Part shown: piece after piece, positions 16,114 through 25,285 of the stretch
Layout of the letters: each line of letters begins with the position of its first letter
How positions within the stretch are numbered: the stretch's first letter is position 1
Assembly (NCBI GenBank): GCA_937139415.1
Contig: CAKZPS010000062.1
Span: forward strand, 62,001-126,000
Source: an uncultured bacterium
GTDB taxonomy: Bacteria > Atribacterota > Atribacteria > Atribacterales > Caldatribacteriaceae
DNA length: 64,000 nt
Direction: 5' to 3'
Made by a program: the position numbers and the translations under genes
Notes under the pieces: model-generated
The model's database searches: none
What the model was told of the DNA's origin: nothing
The model's input: only the letters and a program-made list of their open reading frames with translations

Positions 16114-17283
16114 CTATTTTTGATTGATGAGTCGAAAAACTTCGCGCGCAACCATGAGCTCTTCATTGGTGGGAACAACCCATACTTCTACCGAAGACCG
16201 ACCAATCTGCCTCTCTTTTCCTATCGTGTTGCGATTTTTTTCCGGATCGAGGGCGATTCCCAAAGCGTCCAGGTCTTCACATATTTTCTCCCGAATAAAG
16301 GGATCGTTTTCTCCAATTCCTCCGGTGAATACCAAATTGTCAACACCGTTGAGTAAGGCCGTAAATGCCCCAATGTACTTTTTCACCTGATACACAAACA
16401 CATTGACAGCAAGTTGGGCTCTCTCGTCACCTTGTCGTGCTTTTTCTTCAATTTCCCACAACTCTCCACTCACTCCTGAAATACCTTTCAATCCTGAGTC
16501 CTTGGTCAGGATACGATTGAGGTCGGAGAAAGAGAACCCCGCTTTTTCCTCAAGGTAAGTGATAATTTGAGGCTCAAAATCACCGGGACGGGTAGACATG
16601 ATCACCCCGCTTTGGGGAGTAAACCCGCTCGAAATGTCGAAAGACTTGCCCTCTTTTACTGCACAGACACTGCAACCACTTCCCAGATGGCAAATAATCA
16701 TGCGTCGGTTTCGTGTGGTTAATTTTTGCATCCTTTCGCTAACATATCGATAGGAGTTTCCGTGGAACCCCAATTTTTCGATGCCGTATTTTTGAGTGAT
16801 TTCCCAGGGTAATCCATAGATACGATGGTGGTTGGGTATGGAGAGATGGAAAGTAGTTTCAAAAACTCCCACCAAGGGAACGGTGGGAAGGAGTACACGG
16901 CAAATTCGTATTGCCAGAAGGGCGGGAGGGTTGTGTACTGGAGTAATGGAGGCAATTTCCTCCAGGGTTTCGATGATATGGTCGTCGATGAAGGAGGTAT
17001 GCATGGCCTTTTTGCCTCCATTGATGAGTTTGATACCTATGGCATGGAGAGAGGGAGTGTCTTGAATAATCTTTTCTATCACCAGGCTCAGTCCCTTTTC
17101 GTGGTCGAGACGAGGAATAGTTTCCTGTCGTACTTCCCCATTGCGGTGCTCTTCGAAATAGGAGTCAGGACGGTATAATCTCTTCACTGCTCCTTGGCGA
17201 AGAACCCTTGTTTCTTCCTCATAGGCGGTGAAAAGAGCATATTTTATCGATGAACCACCGCTATTCAGTGCGAGAATGAACAT
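16114..17283 (-). CDS. ackA: Acetate/propionate kinase family protein, divergent
   Basis: A 389-residue acetokinase-fold protein; AckA makes ATP and acetate from acetyl phosphate. Recognisable parts are LNSGGSSIKY, HNPPAL, GFHGNSYRYV, CHLGSGCSV, STRPGDFEP, GGIGENDP and TNEELMVARE. Several residues considered catalytic in the Methanosarcina enzyme differ: Arg91 position is Lys (IKLINGG), Asp148 is Glu (VFETTFH) and Asn211 is Ser (HLGSG), while His123, His180, Arg241 and Glu384 equivalents are kept. The second ATG (17283) was chosen because AGGAAGG lies 6 bases upstream; the first ATG abuts it. It overlaps ttuA by 23 bases. No phosphotransacetylase is adjacent. The substrate may not be acetate. 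Confidence 0.82.
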   Translation of the reverse strand: MFILALNSGGSSIKYALFTAYEEETRVLRQGAVKRLYRPDSYFEEHRNGEVRQETIPRLDHEKGLSLVIEKIIQDTPSLHAIGIKLINGGKKAMHTSFIDDHIIETLEEIASITPVHNPPALLAIRICRVLLPTVPLVGVFETTFHLSIPNHHRIYGLPWEITQKYGIEKLGFHGNSYRYVSERMQKLTTRNRRMIICHLGSGCSVCAVKEGKSFDISSGFTPQSGVIMSTRPGDFEPQIITYLEEKAGFSFSDLNRILTKDSGLKGISGVSGELWEIEEKARQGDERAQLAVNVFVYQVKKYIGAFTALLNGVDNLVFTGGIGENDPFIREKICEDLDALGIALDPEKNRNTIGKERQIGRSSVEVWVVPTNEELMVAREVFRLINQK

Positions 17284-18196
17284 GGTCATCCTTCCTTTCG
17301 TGAACCTTTTGCATGATTTTACAAAAAGAACAAGTTTTCTGAGTAGTAGGCATGCCGCAGATCTCGCAACCCTTGAGCACTACTTCGCCGTGGGAGGAGA
17401 AGAGTTGCGAGGCTTTTTCCAGGAAACCGAAGAAAAAGTTGTGTTTCGTACCCGGTGAGTATTTCTCCAGTAAATTCAGGGCCTCCTTGTAATTCAAACT
17501 TTTTGCCTTTTTGGAGAGAGGACATGGCTCTGTAATGAAAGGGATTTCCTTGATTCGTGCGTAGAGCGATATTTCTTCTTCGGTGAGACTGTAAAACGGT
17601 TTGACCTTGCGAGGCATTTTGGGATGGGGGCTGGGAAGAGAAGGATTTTGGTGGGCGAGGTAATCGGTTTGCCAATGGAGGACGTTTCCAAGGAGCGTTG
17701 CTGTTTCGTCGTCGAGGTTATGTCCGGTGGCATACACGGTAAAATGGTTAGAGAAGGCGAATTGATTGAGCAAATATCTTTTTATTGATCCGCACAGAGA
17801 ACATGGAGAACGATGACGGATCCTTTGAGCTATCTGGGGGATTGAATATCCGATTGTTTCGCTGAGGGCGATGATCTGTAAAGGAAGAGCATAGCTCTGG
17901 GCAAAATCCTCCGCAATTTTTCGGGAAAGGTAAGAGTACTCTCCAATTCCAAGATCAAAGTGGATACCGACAACTTGATATCCAGAGCGATGAAGATAGT
18001 GCCAGAGTGACATGCTATCTTTTCCTCCGGAAACACCCAAGAGGACGGGTTCGGTTTTGTGAAACATACGGTATTTTTTGATCGCCTCGTTCACCTGTCG
18101 AGAAAAAAAGAGCTCAAAGCACTCTTCACAGAAAGAGGCATTGTGTCTTGCGAGTTTCGTAAAAGCCGGTTTTTTGCATCGAGAGCATTTCACCAT
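17261..18196 (-). CDS. ttuA: tRNA-5-methyluridine(54) 2-sulfurtransferase, TtuA-type
   Basis: A 311-residue PP-loop ATPase. N-terminal zinc finger (Cys4, Cys7, Cys23, Cys26), PP-loop SGGKDS at 56-61, CSLC at 132-135, a further cysteine in EPCPLS and a C-terminal zinc finger (CEICG...CSFC) are the full TtuA pattern; the CxxC and the later cysteine bind the 4Fe-4S cluster. TtuA makes 2-thio-ribothymidine 54 in tRNA, which stiffens tRNA at high temperature, so it is a strong hint of a thermophile. The related TtcA (position 32) lacks the paired zinc fingers. GAGGTGA lies 5 bases before the ATG. First gene of the minus-strand cluster with ackA and the C_GCAxxG_C_C gene. Confidence 0.88.
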   Translation of the reverse strand: MVKCSRCKKPAFTKLARHNASFCEECFELFFSRQVNEAIKKYRMFHKTEPVLLGVSGGKDSMSLWHYLHRSGYQVVGIHFDLGIGEYSYLSRKIAEDFAQSYALPLQIIALSETIGYSIPQIAQRIRHRSPCSLCGSIKRYLLNQFAFSNHFTVYATGHNLDDETATLLGNVLHWQTDYLAHQNPSLPSPHPKMPRKVKPFYSLTEEEISLYARIKEIPFITEPCPLSKKAKSLNYKEALNLLEKYSPGTKHNFFFGFLEKASQLFSSHGEVVLKGCEICGMPTTQKTCSFCKIMQKVHERKDDHVHSRTE

Positions 18197-18501
18197 TCTT
18201 CACCTCTTCGTCATTATAACAGAAGACTCCATTTTTTCTGAGCTGAAGACGATGAGAAGGTTAACAACCTATCATGTCAATGGCTTAGAAATCTTTGGGA
18301 TCGAAGATTCCCGAGAGTTACACTCTTTTGAGGGCAGAAGGGCGAAGCTTGGGGAGAAGAGAGCATACGCTAATGGCGGAGAAAGTTGTTGAGAGAGATT
18401 TCGAGGGTATTTTGGCCTTCTTTTGGGTACATGAGAGAATAGGGGATTTACGGAAGGGAATTACTGACCAAACTCACGGTGAGTGTTCGAAAGTACGAAG
18501 C
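18197..18501. other. Gene-poor gap between ttuA and tRNA-Met
   Basis: About 305 bases without a convincing gene. Short open frames exist but have no ribosome binding site and no family resemblance, and one is largely the complement of ttuA. The segment should hold the ttuA promoter near its left edge, although I see no strong pair of boxes there. A tRNA promoter follows at the right edge. Confidence 0.5.
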
Positions 18502-18529
18502 TTGTCTTTTCAAAGAAAACGGGTATAAT
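18502..18529 (+). promoter_or_regulatory. Promoter of tRNA-Met (and tilS)
   Basis: TTGTCT (18502-18507), a 16-base spacer and a perfect TATAAT (18524-18529) end 12 bases before the tRNA. The position fits a stable-RNA promoter. tilS follows directly, so it is likely transcribed from here too. Confidence 0.65.
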
Positions 18530-18541
18530 TATTACGAAAGT

Positions 18542-18617
18542 GGCGGTGTAGCTCAGATGGTCAGAGCATCCGGCTCATACCCGGAGTGCCGGGGTTCGAG
18601 TCCCTGCACCGCCACCA
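18542..18617 (+). tRNA. tRNA-Met (CAT anticodon), CCA encoded
   Basis: A 76-base tRNA. The acceptor stem GGCGGTG pairs with CACCGCC, followed by discriminator A and an encoded CCA. The anticodon stem CCGG/CCGG encloses the loop CTCATAC, giving CAT. The T arm carries GGTTCGAGTCC. It lacks the three G-C pairs and the open first pair of initiator tRNA, so elongator Met is likely. A CAT tRNA modified by TilS to read AUA (Ile) cannot be excluded and would suit the tilS gene immediately downstream. Confidence 0.92.
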
Positions 18618-18636
18618 AGGTGGTCTTCTCAAAAGG

Positions 18637-20001
18637 GTGTCTTGTTTAGAAAAGAAAGTTCGGGAAGTTGTCAAAAATTACATTCTCCTTACTCCTGGTG
18701 ATAGAGTTTTAATCGCTTTCTCCGGTGGTCCTGATTCGGTGGCTCTCACTGAGATTTTGTTCCGTCTGCAAAAGACTCTTCCGTTTGAAATTGCTCTTTT
18801 TCACCTCAACCACCAATTGCGGGGAGAGGAAGCGTATCGGGATGAACAGTTCTGTATCACCTTTGCCCGCGAGCGAGGGATTCCTCTTTTCGTCGAGAGG
18901 TACAATGTGCAAATGCTGAAAAACCTGGAAAAACTGTCTCTCGAGGAGGCGGCACGGAAAGCGCGATACACTCTCCTCGAGAGGCAAGCACGCGAGTGGA
19001 AAGCAACGAGAATCGCTTTAGGACATACTCTGGATGACCAAGTGGAAACCATAGTCATGAATCTCATCCGGGGAACGGGATTACGGGGTCTTATGGGTAT
19101 GCGCGTGAAAAGTGGTTCTTTTATTCGCCCTCTTCTTTTTATTCCCAAGAGCGAAGTTTTGCATTTTCTTGCCGAAGAACGTTTACCTTTCGTAGAGGAT
19201 AGCTCTAATTGGGACCCTTCTTACTTGCGGAATAGGATTCGTCTTGGGCTTTTTCCCTTTTTGGAGGATTTGAATCCCCGTTTTAGGGAAGCTTTCTTGC
19301 GACTTTCGCTCAACATTCATGATGAGATTGGCCTCCAAGAGAAGCAGCCGGAACTCCCGTGGGAAAAAGAAGGAGAGGTGAGTAGGATTGCCCTTGCTTC
19401 CTTGTATTCTATACCTGAGGGAAAGAGGTTACTTGCCGTTCGCCGTTTCCTCCTCGAATCCCAGGGGAATTTGTGGGACGTGACCCGAGACCATTTAAAG
19501 AGCATCATGCATCTTGTGGAGCGCAAAAAAGGCGACGTACTGCTTCCGGGGAAGCTGAAATGTTGGATTCAGGATGAGTATCTCTACGTTGCTTCTCGAA
19601 AATTTCTTTTGGTGGATCTTTCCTTATGGCAATTTGCGATTACCTTGCCAGGAAAGAATATCCTCAGGGAACTTGGGTTATGTATAGAAGGTAGAATAGG
19701 GACAAATGGTGTGGAAAAGAGTGAATGGCAGGTCTCTCTCGATCTCGATCGATGTTATCCCCCCTTTTTTGTACGTAATTTTCGCCCTGGAGACCGAATA
19801 TGCCGAGGGGGAAATGTGAAGAAAGTGAAAGAAATTTTTCAGGAAAGCGGAGTATTTTGGGAGTGGCGAAGAAGAATCCCCTTTTTGTGTGATCAGGAAA
19901 AGATTCTGTGGATTCCAGAAATTGCACTTGACGAAAGAGCCGGAGTTCAGGAAAATAGCAAGCGTATCTTGCATGTCACCATGAAGAAGTATGAGGAGTG
20001 A
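18637..20001 (+). CDS. tilS: tRNA(Ile)-lysidine synthetase TilS
   Basis: TilS attaches lysine to C34 of the CAU tRNA so that it reads AUA as isoleucine. The product (454 residues from this start) has the PP-loop FSGGPDSVAL, HLNHQLRGEEAYRDE, GHTLDDQVETIVMNLIRGTGLRGLMGM and PLLFIPKSEVLHFL of the N-terminal domain. A C-terminal substrate-binding domain, with RNFRPGDRI, follows. The start is uncertain: the frame is open back into the tRNA gene, and GTG 18637 has AAAAGG directly against it rather than at normal spacing. It directly follows tRNA-Met and precedes hpt by 4 bases; tilS-hpt-ftsH is a common bacterial order. Confidence 0.93.
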   Translation: MSCLEKKVREVVKNYILLTPGDRVLIAFSGGPDSVALTEILFRLQKTLPFEIALFHLNHQLRGEEAYRDEQFCITFARERGIPLFVERYNVQMLKNLEKLSLEEAARKARYTLLERQAREWKATRIALGHTLDDQVETIVMNLIRGTGLRGLMGMRVKSGSFIRPLLFIPKSEVLHFLAEERLPFVEDSSNWDPSYLRNRIRLGLFPFLEDLNPRFREAFLRLSLNIHDEIGLQEKQPELPWEKEGEVSRIALASLYSIPEGKRLLAVRRFLLESQGNLWDVTRDHLKSIMHLVERKKGDVLLPGKLKCWIQDEYLYVASRKFLLVDLSLWQFAITLPGKNILRELGLCIEGRIGTNGVEKSEWQVSLDLDRCYPPFFVRNFRPGDRICRGGNVKKVKEIFQESGVFWEWRRRIPFLCDQEKILWIPEIALDERAGVQENSKRILHVTMKKYEE

Positions 20002-20005
20002 GAGA

Positions 20006-20560
20006 GTGAAAGATTGTATTGAGAGGATTCTCATTTCCGAGGAAGAGTTACAACAAAAGGTGAAAGAATTAGGGGAAAAGATTACTCAAGATTATCAAGG
20101 TAAGGAAATTAGAGTGATAGGAATTTTGCGAGGCGCGTTTATTTTTATGGCTGATTTAATTCGGAACATTCACGTTCCGTTGAGCGTCGATTTTATGTCC
20201 ATATCGAGTTACGGAGACGAGATTGAATCGAACGGAATTGTAAGAATTTTGAAAGATTTGGATAAACCAATCACCCGCAAACATGTTTTAATCGTCGAGG
20301 ATATCGTGGATACGGGCTTAACCTTAAAGCATCTTCGTGAAGTTCTCTCAACTCGGGAACCTGCAAGCGTACGTATTTGTGCTTTGCTCAATAAGGAGGA
20401 ACGACGGGTGGTAAAAGATTTGAAAATTGATTACTTGGGTTTTAATATTCCCAATTACTTTGTGGTCGGTTATGGACTCGATTTTGCCGAGCGTTACCGC
20501 AATTACCCCTTTATCTTTGTTCTCAAGCCGGAATATTACCAAGGGAGGGCAAGTGCTTAA
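20006..20560 (+). CDS. hpt: Hypoxanthine phosphoribosyltransferase
   Basis: A 184-residue salvage enzyme converting hypoxanthine or guanine and PRPP to IMP or GMP. The PRPP-binding motif VLIVEDIVDTGLTL and the stretch GILRGAFIFMADL are clear, and the C-terminal VVGYGLDFAERYRN closes the active site. The GTG at 20006 was chosen because GAGGAG lies 8 bases upstream; an ATG 15 bases earlier overlaps tilS but lacks a proper site. The gene sits between tilS and ftsH, the usual bacterial order. A second, diverged copy lies at 59625-60200. Confidence 0.94.
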   Translation: MKDCIERILISEEELQQKVKELGEKITQDYQGKEIRVIGILRGAFIFMADLIRNIHVPLSVDFMSISSYGDEIESNGIVRILKDLDKPITRKHVLIVEDIVDTGLTLKHLREVLSTREPASVRICALLNKEERRVVKDLKIDYLGFNIPNYFVVGYGLDFAERYRNYPFIFVLKPEYYQGRASA

Positions 20561-20593
20561 GAAAAGGGAGCGAAAGACAGGTGAGGAAGAACA

Positions 20594-22471
20594 ATGAACA
20601 ATTATCCCAGTGGAAAGTTTTATAGAAACCTTGGATTTTACCTTCTGTTTCTGATCATCATTATTTCTTTAGCGACGTCCTTTATGCAGAGGGACGTTTC
20701 TCCCCAAGTTTTCACTTATAGTCAGTTTTTGGACGCGGTTGAACGGGGATTGGTAGATAAGGTGGTTATTGTCGATCGCAATATTGCCGGAGAGATGAGG
20801 GACGGCTCTCGGTTTACCACTTACGTGCCTGATGATCCTGATTTGATCAAGACGTTGCGAGAGAGAAACGTGGAAATTGAAGCAAAGCCCCCTACTGAAC
20901 CGTCGTGGTGGGCTCGGATCTTGAGTTCTCTCTTCCCCACCATCTTACTCATTGTGGTATGGATTTTTTTGCTCCAACAACTACAGGGTGGGGGGAGCAA
21001 GGTAACCTCATTCGTGAAGAGTCGGGCGAAAATGGTAGATCCAGAAAAGGTGAAAATCACTTTCGAAGATGTGGCCGGGATTGATGAAGTCAAAGAAGAA
21101 CTGAAAGAAGTTGTTGATTTCCTGAAGAACCCTCGAAAATTTCAAAGAACTGGAGCTCGCATTCCCCGTGGAGTTTTGCTCTATGGGCCCCCAGGAACGG
21201 GTAAGACCCTTCTTGCGAAAGCTATTGCCGGAGAAGCGGGAGTACCATTTTTCAGTATCAGTGGTTCCGATTTCGTAGAAATGTTTGTGGGAGTTGGTGC
21301 GGCCCGGGTGAGAGACCTTTTCACCACGGCCAAGAGAAACGCTCCTTGTATCGTTTTTGTGGACGAACTTGATGCTGTTGGAAGGCATCGGGGAGCAGGA
21401 TTGGGTGGTGGGCACGATGAGAGAGAACAGACCTTAAACCAACTTTTGGTGGAAATGGATGGATTCGATCCGAATCAAGGAGTTATTCTCATTGCTGCGA
21501 CCAATCGTCCTGACATTCTTGATCCTGCCCTCTTACGCCCTGGCCGTTTTGATCGGAGAATTGCCGTTCCACAACCGGATGTATTGGGGAGAGAGGCGAT
21601 TTTGAAGGTTCATGTACGAGGGAAACCATTGGGTAGTGACGTGGACTTGAAAGTTTTAGCTCGAAGAACTCCGGGTTTTGTTGGTGCTGATCTTGCCAAC
21701 TTGGTCAATGAAGCAGCCCTATTGGCCGCACGGAGAGGTAAAAACGTCATTGGAATGGAGGAATTCGAGGAAGCCATTGATAAAGTCATTGCTGGTCCAG
21801 AGAGAAAACACGTGATTATCAGCGAAAAGGAGAAGAAGATTATTGCTTACCACGAAGCTGGGCACGCTTTGGTGGCGAGAGCTTTACCGGGAAGCGATCC
21901 AGTACATAAAATTTCTATCATTCCGCGTGGAGGAGTGGCTTTAGGATATACCTTGCAGTTACCGACCGAGGATCGTTACTTGATGAGTAAACAAGAACTT
22001 TTGAATCGCTTAGCCATTCTTTTGGGTGGTAGAGTTGCTGAAGAAGTGGTTTTCAAAGATGTTACGACCGGAGCCCATGATGATCTGAAAAAAGCCACCG
22101 AAATCGCTCGAGAGATGGTTTGCGAATACGGAATGAGTGAAATTCTTGGGCCGCTCACTTTGGGAAGGAAACATAAGGAGGTTTTCTTAGGTCGGGACAT
22201 TGCTGAGGATCGAAATTATAGCGAGGAAATAGCTTATGCCATTGACAAGGAAGTGCGGGCGATCATTGATCGAGCTTATGAACAATCGAGGGATATTATT
22301 CTTCGCTATCGAGAAAAATTAGATGCTTTGGCTTATAGACTCATAGAGAAGGAAGTCTTGAATCGAGAAGAAATTGACGAAGTGCTGGGATTTTATGAGC
22401 AAGAAAAGGTCAGTGCCGAAACATTGGCACAAAGCCAAGACGAAGGAGGAGAAAAAGAACATGAAGGGTAA
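20594..22471 (+). CDS. ftsH: ATP-dependent zinc metalloprotease FtsH
   Basis: A 625-residue membrane protease that degrades misfolded membrane proteins and short-lived regulators. Two N-terminal membrane helices (about 13-31 and 110-129) enclose a small periplasmic domain. The AAA module follows with Walker A GPPGTGKT (199-206), Walker [13 protein letters not shown] and the SRH region [18 protein letters not shown]. The zinc site HEAGH is at 420-424. All parts are intact. It starts 33 bases after hpt with GGTGAGGAAG upstream. Its last 11 bases overlap the thioesterase gene. Confidence 0.97.
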   Translation: MNNYPSGKFYRNLGFYLLFLIIIISLATSFMQRDVSPQVFTYSQFLDAVERGLVDKVVIVDRNIAGEMRDGSRFTTYVPDDPDLIKTLRERNVEIEAKPPTEPSWWARILSSLFPTILLIVVWIFLLQQLQGGGSKVTSFVKSRAKMVDPEKVKITFEDVAGIDEVKEELKEVVDFLKNPRKFQRTGARIPRGVLLYGPPGTGKTLLAKAIAGEAGVPFFSISGSDFVEMFVGVGAARVRDLFTTAKRNAPCIVFVDELDAVGRHRGAGLGGGHDEREQTLNQLLVEMDGFDPNQGVILIAATNRPDILDPALLRPGRFDRRIAVPQPDVLGREAILKVHVRGKPLGSDVDLKVLARRTPGFVGADLANLVNEAALLAARRGKNVIGMEEFEEAIDKVIAGPERKHVIISEKEKKIIAYHEAGHALVARALPGSDPVHKISIIPRGGVALGYTLQLPTEDRYLMSKQELLNRLAILLGGRVAEEVVFKDVTTGAHDDLKKATEIAREMVCEYGMSEILGPLTLGRKHKEVFLGRDIAEDRNYSEEIAYAIDKEVRAIIDRAYEQSRDIILRYREKLDALAYRLIEKEVLNREEIDEVLGFYEQEKVSAETLAQSQDEGGEKEHEG

Positions 22472-22877
22472 TACCCTAAGGGTTGGCCTTACCGGAACTG
22501 CTACCACTACGGTCAATGCGGAAAATACTGCTGACCGTTTTGACCCTGGTATGGTTCCGGCATTTGCGACTCCTATGCTCATTTCTTTGATGGACAATGC
22601 TGCTCATGAAGCAGTGAAACACCACCTGCCCGAGGGATATGTCAGCGTCGGCACGCGCATTAGTATCTCTCACATTGCTGCAACTCCGCAGGGAATGAAA
22701 GTAACTGCTCGAGCCACGCTTATCGAGATTTATCGTAATCGTCTGGTATTCGAGGCAGAAGCCTTTGACGAAGTAGAAAAAGTAGGAGAGGGGCGGTTAG
22801 AGCGATTTATAGTGCATCGAGAATCTTTTATGAAAAAATTGTTGGGTAAAGTGCAAGGGGGGAAGGCCAACTCTTAA
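22461..22877 (+). CDS. Thioesterase, fluoroacetyl-CoA thioesterase (FlK)-like family
   Basis: A 138-residue hot-dog fold protein of the FlK-like thioesterase family. [17 protein letters not shown] supplies the threonine and acid, and [14 protein letters not shown] supplies the histidine of the proposed triad. The acid position reads D/N rather than the glutamate of FlK. The substrate, a short acyl-CoA, is unknown and fluoroacetyl-CoA is unlikely. The ATG at 22461 has AAGGAGGAG about 9 bases upstream. A longer frame would run into ftsH and is rejected. The gene overlaps the ftsH end by 11 bases and so is coupled to it. Confidence 0.8.
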   Translation: MKGNTLRVGLTGTATTTVNAENTADRFDPGMVPAFATPMLISLMDNAAHEAVKHHLPEGYVSVGTRISISHIAATPQGMKVTARATLIEIYRNRLVFEAEAFDEVEKVGEGRLERFIVHRESFMKKLLGKVQGGKANS

Positions 22878-22911
22878 ACTTTTTATCCCTCCTTCTTAGG
22901 AGATGGGAACC

Positions 22912-23571
22912 ATGAGACAGTTTGCCGTTTTTGGATTGGGAATCTTCGGGAGTAGTATTGCCATAGCTTTGTATGAACAGGGCTTTACCGTTTTAGGTGT
23001 TGATATCCAAGAAGAACCAGTCAAGGAGTTAGCAGGCAAGATTACCGAGGTAGTGCAAGCGGATACTACCGATGAAAAGGTTCTCGAGGCGTTAGGCATT
23101 AAAAATTTTGATGTAGCCATAGTGAGCATTGGTAACGATATTCAATCGAGCGTTTTAACGACTCTGGCGGTGAAGGAGCTCGGGGTTCCTCTGGTCATTG
23201 CCCGAGCCATAAACCTCATGCACGGGAAAATTTTGGGGAAGATCGGTGCCGATCGGGTTATCTTCCCTGAACAAGATATGGCCTTGAAAGTGGCCAAAAC
23301 TCTCTCTTTTCCTAATGCAATACGTACCGAAGAACTCTTCCCCGGATATAACATTGTAGAAGTCAGACTTCCTACTTCGCTCCATAAGAGTACCCTCAAC
23401 GAATCCAGATTGAGAAATCGATACGGGATTACTGTTTTGGCTTTGCGCAGAAATGGCAAGTATGTCGTTTCTCCTTCTGCAGATGAGACCCTTTTAGAGG
23501 GCGATGTGATGTATATTTTGGGAAGTGAAGACCAACTCAAGAAATTCTTCAAGGAAGAAGTAGGAGGATGA
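22912..23571 (+). CDS. ktrA: Potassium channel regulatory RCK protein, KtrA/TrkA type
   Basis: A 219-residue cytoplasmic protein with a RCK/TrkA-N Rossmann domain (QFAVFGLGIFGSSIA, the nucleotide-binding glycine pattern, followed by the acidic VDIQEE) and a C-terminal RCK-C domain (about 140-219, ending VMYILGSEDQLKKFF). KtrA rings gate the membrane K+ channel KtrB. No ktrB/trkH gene is in the window, so the partner lies elsewhere. I chose the second ATG (22912): AGGAG is 9 bases upstream, whereas it abuts the first ATG. The gene overlaps the next one by 4 bases. Confidence 0.88.
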   Translation: MRQFAVFGLGIFGSSIAIALYEQGFTVLGVDIQEEPVKELAGKITEVVQADTTDEKVLEALGIKNFDVAIVSIGNDIQSSVLTTLAVKELGVPLVIARAINLMHGKILGKIGADRVIFPEQDMALKVAKTLSFPNAIRTEELFPGYNIVEVRLPTSLHKSTLNESRLRNRYGITVLALRRNGKYVVSPSADETLLEGDVMYILGSEDQLKKFFKEEVGG

Positions 23572-24446
23572 ATATGCGGGCCCAAGTCGAGTGTTTCACC
23601 TGTAACATAAGACAAGCACAAGAAGCAGCGAGTGTGGTGTGTGATAAGAGGGAATTTCTCTGGCAAGTTTCGCAAAGTTTGTGCGCTCTATACGCCCATG
23701 CGAGCACTGATTGGACACCAGCGTATATGACTACTCTTGCCCATCGCGTGGCAAAAGAAATGACCGGCGTAGAAGATATTTACTATCAACACAAAAGGCA
23801 CTATAACCGTTTCGCCTTGCAACTTTACCCTGAGCTTGAGCAATTTGTTGCTGAAAGTGATAATCCCCTGGAGAGAGCGGTACAAGTAGCCATAGTGGGA
23901 AATATAATCGATTTGGGAGTGTATCGAGAGATAGACAGGCGTCGTATTCGAGAGCAGTTGTATAATATCCAATGGGGTAAATACGATTTTGTCCCTTTTG
24001 AAGTGGATGTAAGACGGGCAAAAACCCTGGTTTATGTGGGAGATAACGCAGGAGAAATTGTTTTTGACCGAGTCCTCTTACAGGAGATTCGGAAGATCGG
24101 AGTGAGGGAAATCTTTTTTGTGGTCAAGAGCGGTCCTGTTTCTAATGATGTGTTACTCGAAGATTTCGAGGAAGCCCAACTGGGTGACTTCGCTTATCCT
24201 TTGGTAACTGGTCAAGATGCCTGTGGTATCGTTTTAGAAGAAGCACCTAAGGAGTTACAAGAGGTTTGGCAAAAAGCAGACCTCATCATTTCTAAAGGGC
24301 AGGGAAATTTTGAGAGTCTCAGCGGGAGAAAAGAGAATATTTACTTTTTATTGAAAGCAAAGTGTACCCCGGTAGCACGCGAATTTGGCGTTGAGCAGGG
24401 TGCATTGATCTTAAAACGGAATCTCTCCTCTTACGATCTCCGATGA
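23568..24446 (+). CDS. DUF89/ARMT1-like damage-control phosphatase family protein
   Basis: A 292-residue protein of the DUF89 family, metal-dependent phosphatases thought to remove damaged phosphometabolites. The N-terminal CFTCNIRQA gives the CxxC of the prokaryotic subgroup. The conserved VGNIIDLG, VYVGDNAGEIVFDRVL, FVVKSGPVSNDV and ISKGQGNFE stretches are visible; the aspartate and asparagine in GDNAGEI bind the metal. The native substrate is not known. It overlaps ktrA (4 bases) and the Nudix gene (4 bases), so all three are in one operon. A GGAGGATGA context precedes the start, and the ATG two codons downstream is an alternative. Confidence 0.85.
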   Translation: MNMRAQVECFTCNIRQAQEAASVVCDKREFLWQVSQSLCALYAHASTDWTPAYMTTLAHRVAKEMTGVEDIYYQHKRHYNRFALQLYPELEQFVAESDNPLERAVQVAIVGNIIDLGVYREIDRRRIREQLYNIQWGKYDFVPFEVDVRRAKTLVYVGDNAGEIVFDRVLLQEIRKIGVREIFFVVKSGPVSNDVLLEDFEEAQLGDFAYPLVTGQDACGIVLEEAPKELQEVWQKADLIISKGQGNFESLSGRKENIYFLLKAKCTPVAREFGVEQGALILKRNLSSYDLR

Positions 24447-24898
24447 TTCGCGTTTATTCGAGTGGTGGAATAGTTTTGCAAGAGCATCAAGGAGGGACAT
24501 GCCTCCTCTTAGTTCGTAAAAGAGATTCAGGGGCATGGACGCTTCCTAAGGGGCATCTCGATACCGGCGAATCTGAAGAACAAACTGCAGTAAGAGAAGT
24601 GAGAGAGGAGACCGGATATGCAGTGGTGGTAAACGAAAAAGTGGGTGAGATATGTTTTACTTATATGAAAAATGGACAGCACTTTGAAGAAGTTGCTTCA
24701 TTTTTTCTCATGGAACCATTACGAGCTGGGGCAAGAGAAGCAACTGAAGAGATTGGTGATGTACAATGGTTCCCAATCGATGAAGCTTTAGACCTGATGT
24801 CATATGAAAATGAAAAAAACCTTGTTCGTTTAGCGCTAAAATCTTGGAAAAGTCGTAACAATTTAGTTGGCAAGAGGGCAGGGAATGCGCTACAATAA
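24443..24898 (+). CDS. Nudix hydrolase
   Basis: A 151-residue Nudix enzyme hydrolysing nucleoside diphosphate-linked compounds. The Nudix box is complete at residues 37-59: G, then E after five residues, and the REVREETGY end. The preceding strand KRDSGAWTLPKGH resembles Ap4A hydrolase/MutT-like diadenosine polyphosphate hydrolases (the WTLPKGH form is common there), so Ap4A is a reasonable guess but not shown. It overlaps the DUF89 gene by 4 bases. Its last bases contain the promoter of spoVS. Confidence 0.88.
   Translation: MIRVYSSGGIVLQEHQGGTCLLLVRKRDSGAWTLPKGHLDTGESEEQTAVREVREETGYAVVVNEKVGEICFTYMKNGQHFEEVASFFLMEPLRAGAREATEEIGDVQWFPIDEALDLMSYENEKNLVRLALKSWKSRNNLVGKRAGNALQ
24867..24896 (+). 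promoter_or_regulatory. Promoter of spoVS-HU
   Basis: TTGGCA (24867-24872), an 18-base spacer and TACAAT (24891-24896), within the last codons of the Nudix gene. It gives a transcript with a leader of about 85 bases before spoVS. No regulator site is evident. Confidence 0.6.
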
Positions 24899-24987
24899 GC
24901 ACAGGGAAGGAAAAGGCTTTTTCTTCTCCGGAGGAGGGAGCGCGAATCCATGGGAAGCAGGATTAAGAAAATTGGGGAGGTTAGGAT

Positions 24988-25248
24988 ATGGAGCTTTTAA
25001 AGATCTCTTCTAAAACGAGACCGGCCGCTTTAGCTGGAGCACTTACTGGAGTTATTCGGGAGCACGGAAGGGCGGAAATGCAAGCCGTAGGAGCTGGAGC
25101 AGTAAACCAAGCAGTCAAAGCTATCGCTATTGCCAGGGGCTATTTGGCTCCGAGTGGGATCGATTTAGTCTGCATTCCTGCCTTTGTCGACGTAAAAATT
25201 GATGACACGGAGAAAACTGCAATTCGTTTTATAGTCCTTCCCACTTAA
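24988..25248 (+). CDS. spoVS: Stage V sporulation protein S (SpoVS)
   Basis: An 86-residue Alba-fold protein matching SpoVS almost throughout: LLKISSKTRPAALAGALTG, QAVGAGAVNQAVKAIAIARG and the end KTAIRFIVLPT. In Bacillus it affects septation and coat assembly, but it is also common in bacteria that do not form spores (for example Thermus and Thermotoga), where it may bind nucleic acid. Here it is followed by HU, another small nucleic-acid-binding protein, after 37 bases. GGGGAGG lies about 8 bases before the ATG. No other sporulation gene is visible. Confidence 0.94.
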   Translation: MELLKISSKTRPAALAGALTGVIREHGRAEMQAVGAGAVNQAVKAIAIARGYLAPSGIDLVCIPAFVDVKIDDTEKTAIRFIVLPT

Positions 25249-25285
25249 GGAGGGAAATTTTTCAATAGTAAGGAGGTAGGGAAAA

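Noticed and set aside
18078-18392. 104-codon plus-strand frame after ttuA
   Set aside because: Its first third is the complement of ttuA, there is no ribosome binding site, and the rest is not protein-like.
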